NCBI RefSeq assembly: GCF_000512585.2
Contig: NC_089245.1
Span: 682,001-746,000, forward strand
From: Kwoniella bestiolae CBS 10118
Lineage: Eukaryota > Basidiomycota > Tremellomycetes > Tremellales > Cryptococcaceae
Reading direction: 5' to 3'
Length of the DNA stretch: 64,000 nucleotides
Part shown: positions 11,851 through 23,098 of the stretch, piece after piece
Numbering within the stretch: the stretch's first letter is position 1
How the letters are laid out: the number at the start of each line of letters is the position of its first letter
Position numbers and translations under genes: made by a program
Notes under the pieces: model-generated
Databases searched by the model: none
Told to the model about the DNA's origin: nothing
The model's input: the letters and a program-made list of their open reading frames with translations, nothing else

Positions 11851-14219
11851 TCATACCCTTCCACTCGGCGGCGTAGATACGACAGGAGTAGGCGGTTCCA
11901 CCTCCAACCTCGGCGTGGCCGTTAGCGCACCGTCGGTCGTGCGTGTCATAGTAGGTATGGGAGCGTCGGACTGGCTGGGAGAAAGAGGCGTTCGAGGAGC
12001 AGTCATAAATGTATTAGGCGAAGAAGTGGGACCATCGTTGGTACTCATTTCCATATTCACATCCACTCGTATAGGTGCAGGTAGAGGTTTGGTCCTGGGT
12101 ATCGTGGTGTTCTCGTTTATCGTTGGAAATGTAGATTCACCCTCTTCACCTTCTTCCCCCTCGCCCTTTTGTTCTTTCCCAGACCCCCTCACATCCTCAT
12201 TCGCAGTCACTTCCAAACCTAAACCCAAACCTTCACTTTCAACCCCTACCCCAATCTCCGGCGGTCTACTCAACCCCCTCCTCTCAAACGCCTCATTATT
12301 CCTCCTCTCATTCTCACTCATCTCCCAACTAGGCAACCGTTCCTCTCCAACCTCAGGTGAACCTTCCGTAGATACACTCCCCCTCCTACTTCCACTTCCA
12401 CTTCGTCCGCCCTCACCAAGATCCACACTCAACCCCTCCCCTCTCGTCCTACTTCTCCTCCGTCTCTTATACTCCGGTACATCCTCGATCCTCTTCCCAG
12501 TCAACCCAATAGCCTCCTTGGAAGAAAGGAACTTCATCTGGTCGTCCGATAATCCCGCTCGGGGCAATGCCGTGGAATCGAAGGAAGCTCGAACGGCCGT
12601 ATTAGGTACTGGGCTCGAAATGAGCAACGAGGCGGTCGATTCCCACGGTGTGGTACTGGTTGATGGTGATTTAGATCTACCAAATGCGAAGGACGAAGAT
12701 GCTCTAGAAGTGGTCGGTTGAAGTAATAATGAAGTAGAGGAGGAAGCTTGTCTATTCCTATCTCTGCGAGTCTCCAACATTTGTGTAGTGGCGGGCTGGG
12801 CTTGTTGGTTGAACCCAGCTCTCGAGAGGAGTTTACCGAATGTGGAGGATGTTCTGGTTCGGAGATTTCGGGGCGGTGGGACCTCCTCGCTGGGGGAAGG
12901 GTAACTCAGCGGAGCAGACATCGCTTCTAGGTACGTGGGTGTCAGACCCCATGATCGCCTTGCGAGCGATTCTCGTCGGACGAGTGATTCACTTCGTTGG
13001 GGTGTTTCAGGGGAGGAAGTGCTGGGAAGGGGTCGAGGGGTGGTAGGTGATGGTGTACGTATATCAAGTTCGATCTCCTCTCCTTGTGACTCATGTGTCT
13101 CTCCTACTGGAGATAGACCGGCGTTTCCTATGTCCATCTCATCTTGATTCCCGAGCGTACGTGCCGATCTAGTAGAAGAAGATCGCCGATGGGAAGGTAA
13201 TAGCCCTCTTTCAATATCGCCTTCTGGACCTTCTGCAGAGTTGCCTTCTTCGTCGGAGTATGAGCCGGATGAGAAGGATGATTGGGAGCGTTGTCTGAGC
13301 ATCGCAATAAGCAACAAGCAATTAGCACAATTCGACACGATGATTCCCCTTCTCCTCGTTATCAGCTTCCCGCACAATTGGTCTCCACGATTTCCTTTGA
13401 TGTCCTCAATTCACCTTTCCTCTCTTCTCTTGCAGGTTTTCCTACTACTCGTCTCAATGATGTTCTGCACAGCCTCACTCACCTAACCAACACCAGCTCC
13501 TCATCACCCGCCTCTTTACTATAAACAGGCAACGTCTTAACGCTCCTGCCCGATTCCGTTCTCCTAACGTTCCTCTCCCTATCTCTTGCCCTCCTCGCCC
13601 GCCGTTCCGCCGAGGTAGATGCGGCAGTGGTGGTGGTATGGGTTGTATTGCTGGTCTGACCAGTCAAGGGGGTTGTCGTTCCCGATAACTGATCGGCAGT
13701 GACTGTTCTAGGCAGACTGTCTCGGGTGGATATGGGCTGTAAAGCAGCGGTGGAAGTCGTGGGGAGAGAGAAGGATCTGAAGAGTGAGGGTAGTTTGGAG
13801 CGGAAATGGACCTGGATATTCGTGTCAGTATTTACTTCCGCTTGTATCTAGAATGGTATGCTATCTCATCCTTAGAACAAGAAAGGCGATATACAGTAAA
13901 TTCACTTCAACCGTCCTTGGCGTTACTGACAGCCCCTAGAGCCGTTTCCAGGAGTGCCATGGATGAGACAACTCACCAATGTCACACATACTATAGCTAC
14001 CACCAGAATCACAATGATAGGAATGATAATCTCCAGAGCAACCCCTCCCCCTCCACCAGATTGGTTCCCATTGTTATTTCCAGAAGGAGAGTCGGTGGTA
14101 TTGTCCGTTGTAGGGGGTGGAACTGCTGTGCCCTGTCTATCATACAGGTGATTTGGTAATGCAGATGATGAGGAGGTGAGGAAGAAGAGTAGACTGAGGG
14201 ATATCGATAGGGGTTGCAT
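11851..14219 (-). CDS. Single-pass membrane protein, signal peptide and long Ser-rich cytosolic tail
   Basis: Exons are 14219-13977, 13811-13483 and 13294-11851, giving about 671 residues. A clear signal peptide (MQPLSISLSLLFFLTSSSSA) is followed by a short Pro/Thr/Asn/Gly-rich ectodomain of about 35 residues. A transmembrane helix of the IIIPIIVILVVAIVCVTLV type ends near residue 80, and the first intron falls right after it. The rest is a cytosolic tail rich in Ser, Arg, Thr and Pro, with an Arg-rich patch (ERRARRARDRERNVRR) and acidic stretches. The plan resembles fungal Mid2/Wsc-like or other type I surface proteins, but I find no named domain. The function is unknown. Confidence 0.8.
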
Positions 14220-15471
14220 GTTGATGAGGAGTTGGGGTAGTTTCTGATGTGGGTGGGTGGGTGGGTGGATCGTTCTCTTATATGATATTTAGCTGTACTT
14301 GTTTTTTCGGTGTCTGATACCTTTGGACCCACGGCAAGTGTAGCAGTAGACAGTAGATTTAGATGTCACAACCCGTCGAAGCGAGTAGTGAAGTGTGGTG
14401 ATGAGATTAATGTATAGGGCAAATGATGGTGGTGGTGTGATGGATGGGGACAACGCGTACGTGGTTTGTACGTTTCTCCTGCTTCTCCTGCTAGTCGATC
14501 AATCCTGTTTCTATATCCCACTCAGGTGAAGACTGGATGGACAGATAGACTGAATATCCTTTATGTCTTGAGCTATCACTTCCTTTCGGGCCACGGGCTA
14601 TGCAGGGTAAGAGTGTTACACTACTGTACACCCAAAGCGATATAGACGGGTTACTCGGTCTTGTATAATTGTAGCAGTACCTTCACCTTGCTTGATAGAT
14701 GATGAGATCATAGCCTCATTGTAGATGGGTGTCTGGGTGGTTGATCAAAGGATACTAACAGACGGTCCGTGGGTAGTATATGATGTGTGGTACTTTACAT
14801 TACATCTTCCATCTCACATCTTGATAAATCATCTTCCATCTCTTTTCAACAAGCACAACCACCCATGTGAACTTTGCAATCTCAGAGTCAAAGTCACATT
14901 CCGGAATGAGTTGGTCGTAGTCGTAGTCGTATTCTCAAATATTTCTAAATCTGCGTAATCAAATAAACAAATACAAAGCTGTGTAGTCCGATCAGGTGCA
15001 ACTGAGCTATGTATGCTATTTTCTGCTTTATCGGTTATAAGACTCGAAAGATGAAACGGTGCCTAGTTCGTCGAATGTCGAGTATGCACCATTCCGACTA
15101 CTGTGACGTTATCAGACCCGGTAGTATCGTAATCTCATTGCAACTTGACATGCGATCCCGTACTGGACTAAATGTAGGTATACTTGAACGATAATGCATC
15201 ATAAATATTTAACGCATACCTACCAACCAGCTAAAAAATAACCAAAAAAGCAAATATGTAAACAAGAAAGTCCCCACGAAGTACGCTGAAAAAGTATATA
15301 TACAATCAAAGATCACGGAAGAAATGGGGTATGCTGTATTTGGGTTGGATATGATAATTATTTTTCGTATTATCTAATCTCTGATCTCTGTATTATTTAC
15401 TATTACTCTTGCTCTTGCTCGACATACTCATAAAATTCGTTAATCTCGTTACTTTACACTGAATCACCAGT
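14220..15471. other. Intergenic, promoter of membrane protein and 3' region of RAX2-like gene
   Basis: About 1.25 kb. Near 14250-14267 there are GGGTGGGT repeats just upstream of the membrane-protein start. Small frames such as 14725-14958 look random. The stretch 15200-15471 is AT-rich and probably holds the RAX2-like 3' UTR. Confidence 0.5.
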
Positions 15472-18400
15472 CTAATTTACTTTTCTCCTTCTCCTTCCCT
15501 CTATTGAACGAAAGGATATTACCAAACTAATCAAAACCAAAACCAAAACCACAACCATCAGCATCACTTCTCGCATCATCACCAAGAGATGAAAAGTAGC
15601 AGGAAAAACAACCCACCATACGTAGCAGGTACGACCCCCTCCCTACCCGTGAGCGGATCACGGGCGAACCACCATTCCATTGACTGCTCATCATCCAAAA
15701 CCACAACCCTTTGTCCAGCTTTCATAGCCAATTCTCCCTCCTGAAGTTCAGGCCCATCAAAATCATATCTCATCGTCGTCTCTCTTCCCTCCTCTTCTAA
15801 CTCTTCATCCTGATCCCCACCTTCCGAACCAACAGGGTATGCACCAGAGTTGTAGCTCGATGGATCTGATACTCTATTTTCCTTCCTGTTCGTCGACGCA
15901 GCTGCACCGGCACCAGCTAGACCACCGCCTATAAGTGATGCTTCGAGGGCAGCTTGTACATTGTTAAATACGTTTTGGTGTGTTGAGTCGATATCCCCAT
16001 CTGAATCTACCTCCTTCTCGTTATACATGGTTTGATCTTTTCTCTCTCTCCGTCTGAAGCAGAACGTCAGGAGAAGTACCAGGAGGACCAGGAGAAGTAT
16101 GAGACCAGTAGCTATGGCAATAGCTACGAGCACTACCAGTCCTCTAGCGAGGTAATGTCGGACTTTGAAGGAGAAATCAGATTCAGACCAGAACAAAGCC
16201 GATCCAGCCCCCAACCCGCCATTCGAGGAAGTTCCAACGAGGTAAGGGTAGAATGTCGATCCGTCATATAATGCCGAGGTGACATTCCCTGAATTCTGAA
16301 GATACAAGTCCCCAGAAACCATCAACATCCTATCTGATTCAATTGATCCCTGGGGTTCATGCTCGGATTTCATAGGTACGAATGCAAGTTGAGAGACCAA
16401 TGATCCAGGTGCGAGTGGGTTGGATTCCGATTGAGCAGTCCAGGTGGCTCCGTTCCATTGTTGGAGGTATGTCGAGCCATCCGAAGTGGAATATCCAGCC
16501 GCGAAGATGTTACTGGAATTCTTGTCGTCTACTGCTATAGCTAATGCTGGGCCGGGGAGGGTACCGAGAGGTGTCCAAGAAGAGTTGGAGAAGCTGTACG
16601 AAGCGACGTAGGCTACATGACCAGAGGAAAGGGCGAATGATCCGGCAACGATGAGTGTATCGGATGAGTCCTGTAGACATGGGACACCAAAGATAAATAA
16701 ACTTCGTCCCGTCTATGTGCTTCAATGCAAAAAAAGACAACCTACCCCTGCAAAATCAACAGCTCGAACCTCCCCTCCACTCAGCCCAGATCCAGGAGTA
16801 GACCACTGAGCATCTTTCGAATCCCAAAGACACACAGCCGCACATCCCAGCGACCCGGCCGTCCCGAAATTACCAGCCACGACGACAGTATTGGTATTTC
16901 CTCGTGTTTTGATAGCATTGACAGTGACATTGTCCGAGCCAGAAGATGCTACATCATAGCACGTCAAGTATGATCAGCTGGCATATCTACACTGTTGGAA
17001 TGAATGTGACTTACGATTCAACGAAGCCATTCCTCCCGTAACCCAATTTCCAGCTTTTAAATCATATACCATCAAACCGCTTCCTACATTCTGTACATTC
17101 AGTGCTTCTCCTCCCATATAAACGTTATTTCCAATCACATTGAGAGTCTTGACGACCCCTTCAACAGGTGTGGAAGGTCCAGTAAGTCCGCCGTCTTTTT
17201 CATTATAAAACGCCAAACCTTGGATATTATTGGAGGACGAGGTGAAATTTCCTCCCAAGATTGTGATTGTAGGTTTACCAGAAGCAGAGGAGTTGGTCCA
17301 GAATGCTCCAGACAAAACAGCGGGAGCCTGAGAGCTCTGACTGGGGATGGTGGGCGGTGTAGCTCGGGAAGATAAGACGTTATGAGCTCGTTCGACGATC
17401 GCATCGGTATATCTAGCTAACCATGATCGAGTGTATGGATGATTTAAAGACCTTCTTCTTGATGATGTTGATGTCGAAGATGAGGGGGATGATCCGGATG
17501 TACCGAAGTTTACATCATTAAGAGATGAAATTACTGCATCTCCATTATCGTCCGTCGAAAGTGTTGCGACTCCCCCAACGGAATTTCCAGCATGTCCGTA
17601 GACTTTTCCAGCAAAGAAGGATTCGGAAGAAATCCCGAATGAAGATGATGGGACTGCTCCCGCAGAGACATTTCCAAAGACTATACCAGTATTAAGCCAT
17701 TCGGAAGTCGATATGTCGTATACTGCATATCCACCTGATCCGCTTGAAGTTCCATTGGCCGAGACGATGTGAGAGAAGTTACCCATGACGATCAACTCGT
17801 TTGGTGAGGCTGTGGAAGCTAACAAGTCGGTAACGAAGCCATCCAGACCTCCACCAAGAGCTGCCCAGGCTTTCGAGCTGGGATCGTATCGCGCGATATA
17901 GTTCAGGGCGACTCCACCAGACGAAGCTGTAGAAGTGAAATCTCCACCGAAGAACACGTATCCTCCCACTACAGCGGCGGTGTTGACTACTCCACTAAGA
18001 CCTTGAGATGCTAGGGCTGAAGCTTGACCAGAGGCAGTATCGATGGAAATGACGTTGGTGTAGTTGTTTGACGCTGAGAAATCTCCACCTACAAAGACGG
18101 TGTTGTTGGCGGCGACGATGGTATTGACGACCCAAGACGATGCGGCCGATCCAGAAGCGTTGAGAGCGGCGTCCAAGCCAAAACCTAATCGAGTTAAAGC
18201 AGTTTCCGTATCGTTGGTCAAGGAGGAGGTAGCGGCGTTAAGGGAAGAATTGGTGCTTCTAGCGTATTCATACACACCATAAGCGACGTTGTACGTTGAG
18301 TTGGTAGTAGTGTTTGTGATGGGAGTACCAATTACGTTGGTACCGTTTGAAGAGGAAGAGGTAGTGGAGATGGTCGATCCGGATTCGGTAATGCCAGTGA

Positions 18401-20246
18401 GAACAAGTTGGATTCGGTCCGCTACCACCACGTAGTTGTTCCCTCGAGCTGGCGCAGCGGGATTAGCAGCAAGAGCCAAGCTGAGGGTAGGAGTGAAAGC
18501 ATCGGAAGTAGCGTCGACTGGACCAGAATAGACCAGAGTCTTGGTGTCATAATCGACTTGTTCGGATATCGTGCTTGTCCATCCTAATCCACCTTGAAGA
18601 GGGAATACCTCAATGTCTACCGAGGTTCGTCCATCACAATCACCGATGTTCAAACAGCCAGGGATGAAGACGTAGATATCGTATTGGCCTGCTGAACCGA
18701 CGTACGGGTAGAAGGTGACCTGAGCCTCCGTGGGGTCACGAGTAGACACCGAGGAAGAAAGGTATAATTCTGTTGCTGAGGTGGTAGCGGCTGTTTTGGT
18801 TGACCAATCGCCGACGGATTGGACAGTACTGTTCTTGTCTGAAGAACATGTGCTCGAGGCTCCTGCGCCTGTTGCTGAGGAGTAGGCACCTGAAGAACAG
18901 AACGATAGTGTATCAGTCACATATACATAGAAGAACGAGAGATTGAACATACCATCAGTCAAGAGCGACACACTTCCTAAAGCCGCACCATCCCCTGTCC
19001 ATTGTTTCAGTTGAATCTCGAATCCCGTCAAGTTATGCGTTCCTTGGGTGAAGATGAAATCCTGAGCAGAGATGGTAGGATCGGTGTATAAAGGACAATG
19101 ATCCGTACAAGTCTCGTTCTTGCCTGTCTTGGGATCTGTATATGTCATGTTGAGTTCCTGATAATCCGGTAAAGAAGTGAAGCAGAAGTACGTGGTCGAT
19201 CTTCCATCTTCATGTCCATTCACCATCCTGACTCCCGTAGCAGGCAAATATTCATTTCCTACCAAGTTGACATTCGATATCGTATTTTCCTGAGCTAACC
19301 ATGTAGATGTACCGGGACATAGTAAACCATTGGTATCCCCGTAATTCTGTCCATCTTGATTCAAACTCGAGCTTGGACCAGCATGTATCTGATATGAAGC
19401 TGATTCGCCGGCACTGGCAGAGATAGTCAAGGGGGTCAAGTATCCAGATTGTCCAACTGTGGTAGTGTTGACGGGAGCGTTGGGTTGAGATGTAATATTG
19501 TTTCTTGAAGTTGAATTTGAGGAAGACGAGGATAGGTAGGTAGTAGTGAAATCTCCCCCGAAGTATAAACTTTTCTTATCCGTCGAAGGCGTTATACTTT
19601 GTACTACGCCGTTCAATCCACCGAACGAAGGGGCAGTCCACGATGAGGAAGAGGTAGACCATAAAGCGACATTCCCACCTTGACCTGTAGGAGCGTTGAA
19701 AGATCCCCCAAACCATATTTCGGAATTATCGTCATCGCAATACAGCGTATTCACGTTCCCTGATAATCCCGATGCTAGTGCTGAAAAGGTGTTGGTGGAT
19801 AATGAGAATGATCCAACGTTGTTTGCTGATACACCTGACAAGGAGGTGAATGTACCGCCAATGAACAACGTTCCATTCCCACTGGATGAGTCGGGTGATG
19901 AAGACCAGCATAATGAATTGATGATCCCTCCCTCATTCGTACTCCCCAATGCTCTTAATATACCATCTTCCGTCTTGTAGAACAAGGTGTCTCCAGTCGT
20001 CGAGAATGTTGAGGAAGAAGAGGAAGAGGAAGATGCGAAAGGTGAATCAGATGAATACCAATCTAAACCTGAGAATGAACCTCCTAATCCTACTGTTCCC
20101 ATCTTCCCATAATCCACCTGAGGGATGGAGGACGGTGCGGTAGATCCTCCCGCCATGATGGTGGGCACGAACGTGAGGATGGTGGAGACGAGGAAAGAGG
20201 GGATGGTAGGGAATGGTCTTGATGTTGATGTTGACGGTATTGACAT
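15472..20246 (-). CDS. RAX2: RAX2-like cortical polarity protein with C-terminal SH3 domain
   Basis: Exons are 20246-18953, 18889-17015, 16948-16746, 16670-15617 and 15500-15472, giving about 1484 residues. I start at MSIPSTSTSRPF because a hydrophobic signal sequence follows. The ectodomain has many FGGxF/AGNF repeat units (about ten) separated by Ser-rich linkers, typical of the Rax2 'cortical marker' beta-propeller family. That family marks old growth sites at the plasma membrane in budding yeasts. Near residue 1290 a transmembrane helix (VLVAIAIATGLILLLVLLVLL) is followed by a basic stop-transfer segment. The tail ends in an SH3 domain: RYDFDG, GELAMKAGQ, WWFARD, GREGVVPATY. The 63-nt intron 18890-18952 is stop-free and in frame. 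The last small exon is uncertain; without it translation would run on to a stop at 15579. Confidence 0.85.
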
Positions 20247-21305
20247 TGTTGAAGGGGTAAAAGAGTGTGAGATGGATGATAAGAAAGGTGAAATTTGCCT
20301 GGAGGGCGGCAAACACCCCTTAACGCGTCTTTGGTCTCTGTAGTGAAGGGAGGGTCGAGGTCTAAGCGTTGTGATGTTTTTATTTGTAAAGGAATGTCCT
20401 AGTAACAAAGTAAAAGCTTGGATCTAACAAGAGGTAATGAGCGTGATTGTCGAATTTGTTGATGTTGTCGACGTTGAGAGGGAGAGATGAAAGAGTGTGA
20501 TTGGTCTATGGTGAGTGCAGCATAGTATCGATTGTGGGAATGCGAATGAAGATGAGGATGGAATGAATGAAAGGTATAAGAGTAAGAGATGGATGTATGC
20601 AATAAGGGATGATGATATGATGGCTAGTTTGGATTTTGGCTGAAACGTAACTTGTAGTGTAGTGGGTGTTGGACGTGTTGACTGATAAGTGTGTATTGGT
20701 GTGGATTGGTGTCTTATCCTTTGTCCTTTCCTTTTCCTTTTCCCTTTTCCTCTTCGTGTCTTTCTACTCTGCTGTGTGTGTTGATATTCAAGACTCTGGG
20801 TTGATGATGATGATGTGAATGTGAATGATGCTATGATGCTATGATGTTATGATGCTTTGATACAAATGATGGGTTGATGGTCCGAGCTGTTGTGTGTATG
20901 TACACCGCTAGCTGTTTGGTGTTTAGTGTGTTGGTGTTGTCTTGATTTTTCGGATATTTACCCTGAATCACTTCGGTTGATCGAGGTTAAGAAAGCGCCA
21001 CAAACGCTCTTGCGCGTGAATGTTTTTACCTTGGCTAAGCGGTCATCCCCGCAATTAATGTTCGTTGCTGCTCGTGGTGCATGAGCCTGTTTGAGGCTAT
21101 AAACTACCTAAACCCAACTTGCTTCGTTGTTTATTCCTTCCTTCCTTCTTACCAGCCTATCCACTTGTATATCCTTGTGTCTCTACCAGTTGTATCTGGG
21201 AACTCAACTGTGACTGATCTTGTACATTCCACTACCAACTGTATCTTCCTTTTTGACCTATTGTATCTTTGTCCTTGCTCGTCCCCATCCATCTAGTCTT
21301 GTATA
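20247..21305. promoter_or_regulatory. Divergent promoter, RAX2-like / F-box-like gene
   Basis: A 1.06-kb region lies between head-to-head genes. It has CCTTTTCCTTTT-type pyrimidine runs (20725-20760) and ATGATG/TGATGC repeats (20805-20865). A TATAAA box on the + strand lies at 21098-21103, followed by an ATG-free, pyrimidine-rich leader up to 21305. Confidence 0.5.
21098..21103 (+). promoter_or_regulatory. TATA box of the F-box-like gene
   Basis: TATAAA lies about 200 bp before the ATG at 21306, with no ATG between. Confidence 0.45.
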
Positions 21306-22751
21306 ATGTCTGACCACTCCCCTCACCATCATACCTCTTCCACTCCCCTCAAGGTACCCTTCTTCGCTTCGAGTGCACTGACACCGACTCATACCTGTAC
21401 TAAACCTCTTCAACCGAGACTTCCTCTGGACATCTTCTTACTTATCCGCTCCGTACTCACTGCAAACTCGCAAAAAGCAACAGCCGTCAAGCTAATGCAA
21501 TGCTCCAAGGCATTTTACGATCTCTTCCTACCTGTATTGCGATATGAAAAACTGGAACTACGGGCAGGGAGAATGGGGAATGGGGTGTTTGAGGGGCTGA
21601 TGTTGCGTGAAAGTTAGTTGCTAGATCGAGGTTCAAGCATACCCAGTGCATAACGACTGACTGTACCTTTCTCCTTCATAGGCCACTGTTTCTCCGATGA
21701 TGACGAAGATCAATCGTACCGATCACCATTCAGCACCTACCCGTTCCCCACGCCCACAACACATCAACGCAAGCTGTCGTTACTCCAGCAATGCAAACAT
21801 CTCACCATATACGATCTACCTTCCGCAGTGGACATCGTATATTTCCAAAAAGCGATTGGGCCCAAAGAAGTAATTTTCCCAAATATCGAGAAGCTCGTAC
21901 TAGGATGTGATCTCATCTTGGCCTTGGCGATGGAACTAGACAAAGATGGATGTGAAGAGGTACAGCAATTATCAGAATTTATCAACCCTAAAGAAATCTG
22001 CGTGTGGTTCCCTTCCTTGCACGCTGGACGGTCAAACCGATTACGAACCTCTGAACCACCTTCGAGATTGGTACACAACAGGCTAGATTATGTTCAATTC
22101 GACGAGAACAGATTCTACGAGATCATCCTTCAAACCTATCCTTCTTCTTCTTCCCTGTCGCCAAACTGTTGTGCGGATCTATTCGATAAATCCCAATCAT
22201 TACGATACTTCCTCGCATCTTTTCAGCCTTCATCCCTCACTTTTCATAATGTATCGACGGAAAGTCTCATCTACCTCCCCTCCGTACGAGAGTATAGGGT
22301 GTTCTTCTCGCCGTTCGAGATGGAAGTGGAATATGCGAGATCCGAATATCCGATGTGGAAGGATTTGTTGGTTCAGTCAATGAGCCTCAAACGAGCTATA
22401 AGGATTTCGGAAGGTCTGCCGTGGAGCCTGGGAAGGGATAAGGAGGAGGAGAAGTCCGTCTATGTAGATGCCGAGATACAATATGAAGACGAGGACGATG
22501 TTTGTACGGGTATTGAGATTGAGGAGATGGGGGAGGGAGATCATGAGGAGGTTGAGGAAGGGGAACTTGGCATAGTGATTGAAGAAGGCGAAATTGGAGA
22601 GGAATCAGAAGAGAAAAATGAGGGTGGTAAGGTAGAGAGATTGGTCAAAGGTCTCATCTCCTCTCAAAAATGGTATGAACAAGCTGGGAAGTCTATAGTG
22701 TTTGCCAAGAGGGATGAAGTGGCAGAGTGTGGTTGTTGTGGGGGAAAGTAG
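21306..22751 (+). CDS. F-box-like protein, function unknown
   Basis: Exons 21306-21612 and 21682-22751 give 458 residues. After a His/Ser/Thr-rich start, residues about 40-85 read LPLDIFLLIRSVL...AVKLMQCSKAFYDLFLPVLRYEKLEL. This matches the fungal F-box-like pattern (LPxDI..., then a cluster of Lys/Ser/Tyr and 'LPVLY'). The remainder has short leucine-containing segments resembling degenerate leucine-rich repeats and a strongly acidic Glu-rich region (about 380-430). It ends in ECGCCGGK, with a small Cys cluster. If the F-box is real it would recruit Skp1 for SCF ubiquitin ligase. The substrate-binding part is not recognisable, so this is a tentative call. Confidence 0.6.
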
Positions 22752-23098
22752 ATCTTGATTTGATTCGTTGTAGAGTTACCTCTATCTCTCAATCAACTAT
22801 CGTATGCATCGTCGTGACACCTTCAGTCCCACATATGCATTGATTTGCATTCCTTCCTCTTCACATACAGTCTCCGACCAGGGGCACTCTCATTCAACAT
22901 GTCATCATCAACGTTCATTCCGTCGGAGTGACCGCCACACCGCTGTACGTCATCAACCCATCATCCATCCCTGATCGTTTGATTGTGCAGTGCGAAAAAG
23001 TAAATTCACTCGCATCTACAGTACATCCTTCTCCCGTATATACCCACACTCATTCATGGGTGCTGACCAGCATCATCGCCGTCAAGCCAACAGAGACG
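22752..23098. promoter_or_regulatory. Promoter/leader of the PH-domain gene with upstream ORFs
   Basis: The leader holds a 10-codon upstream ORF (22899-22931). A second upstream ATG at 23056 opens a frame that overlaps the main start. Either could limit translation of the downstream gene. Confidence 0.45.

Noticed and set aside
11915..12721. 268-residue forward frame
   Set aside because: It is antisense to the Ser-rich tail exon of the membrane protein. Serine codons read backwards give such stop-free frames, and it has no splice context or family.
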